Source: an uncultured Pseudomonadota bacterium
Lineage (GTDB): Bacteria; Lernaellota; Lernaellaia; Lernaellales; Lernaellaceae
Assembly (NCBI GenBank): GCA_937967875.1
Contig: CALBTQ010000795.1
Span: 1 to 17,489, forward strand
DNA length: 17,489 nucleotides
Direction of reading: 5' to 3'
Both the position numbers and the translations under genes were made by a program. Position 1 is the first letter of the stretch, and each line of letters begins with the position of its first letter. Positions 17,444 through 17,489 of this stretch are shown here, in pieces. Below the pieces are notes generated by a model. The model was not told the origin of the DNA and did not search any database. It saw nothing but the letters and a program-made list of their open reading frames with translations.

Positions 17444-17489
17444 AGATCGGAAGAGCACACGTCTGAACTCCAGTCACCGAATACGATCT
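17444..17489 (+). other. Illumina TruSeq index (P7) adapter remnant (artefact)
   Basis: From AGATCGGAAGAGC onward the bases match the TruSeq index adapter to CAGTCAC (17471-17477), followed by an 8-base index CGAATACG (17478-17485) and ATCT, the next bases of the adapter. The first A (17444) may be the A-tail or insert. Translated on the minus strand it yields the well-known contaminant peptides MTGVQTCALPI and, in another frame, MCSSDL. Not genomic. Confidence 0.98.

Noticed and set aside
17444..17477. Apparent N-terminus MTGVQTCALPIY of the radical SAM protein
   Set aside because: It is translated TruSeq adapter, a known contaminant peptide.

Overview
This is a GC-rich bacterial fragment, almost certainly one assembled metagenomic or draft-genome contig, because both ends are untrimmed Illumina TruSeq adapter (1-43 and 17444-17489). 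Only about 44-17443 is genomic. A DNA gyrase A subunit, signal peptides, lipoproteins, a multiheme cytochrome c, an NtrC-type regulator and a soluble chemoreceptor-like protein point to a Gram-negative, 'deltaproteobacterial-like' lineage such as Myxococcota, Desulfobacterota or a candidate phylum near them. Poly-aspartate lipoproteins fit that picture. The lineage is an inference; there is no rRNA to anchor it. I found no tRNA, rRNA, CRISPR array, transposase or integrase.

Left part (44-5525): an NtrC-family response regulator on the minus strand, divergent from a HypB-like protein whose GTPase and metal signatures are all altered, followed by gyrA with a near-consensus sigma-70 promoter. 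Downstream of gyrA is a small protein joining a Rossmann-like domain to a chemoreceptor signalling tip. Middle part (5529-9668): alternating-strand genes for cell-envelope proteins. They are a small glycine-rich secreted protein, a heptaheme cytochrome c lipoprotein with poly-Asp at both ends, a two-gene unit (10-cysteine lipoprotein plus a polysaccharide-deacetylase-like protein lacking the catalytic residues), and a secreted helical-repeat protein. Interval 9669-9918 is a 250-base non-coding island with ten 7-base tandem repeats and a perfect 32-base palindrome.

Right part (9919-17443): a tight five-gene minus-strand operon, read from the right end leftward: B12-type radical SAM protein (5' end cut by the contig edge), CelD/BioF2-type acyltransferase, membrane-embedded spermidine-synthase-like protein, Wzx-type flippase and GT4 glycosyltransferase. 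Start and stop codons overlap or lie within about 22 bases of each other. The likely shared job is assembly, modification and export of a surface glycan or glycolipid.

The most unusual content is three proteins that keep a family fold but lack family catalytic or signature residues or usual domain architecture (HypB-like, deacetylase-like, minimal chemoreceptor-like), the Asp-bracketed heptaheme lipoprotein, and the palindrome/heptamer island. I did not find a clearly new defence or mobile system.
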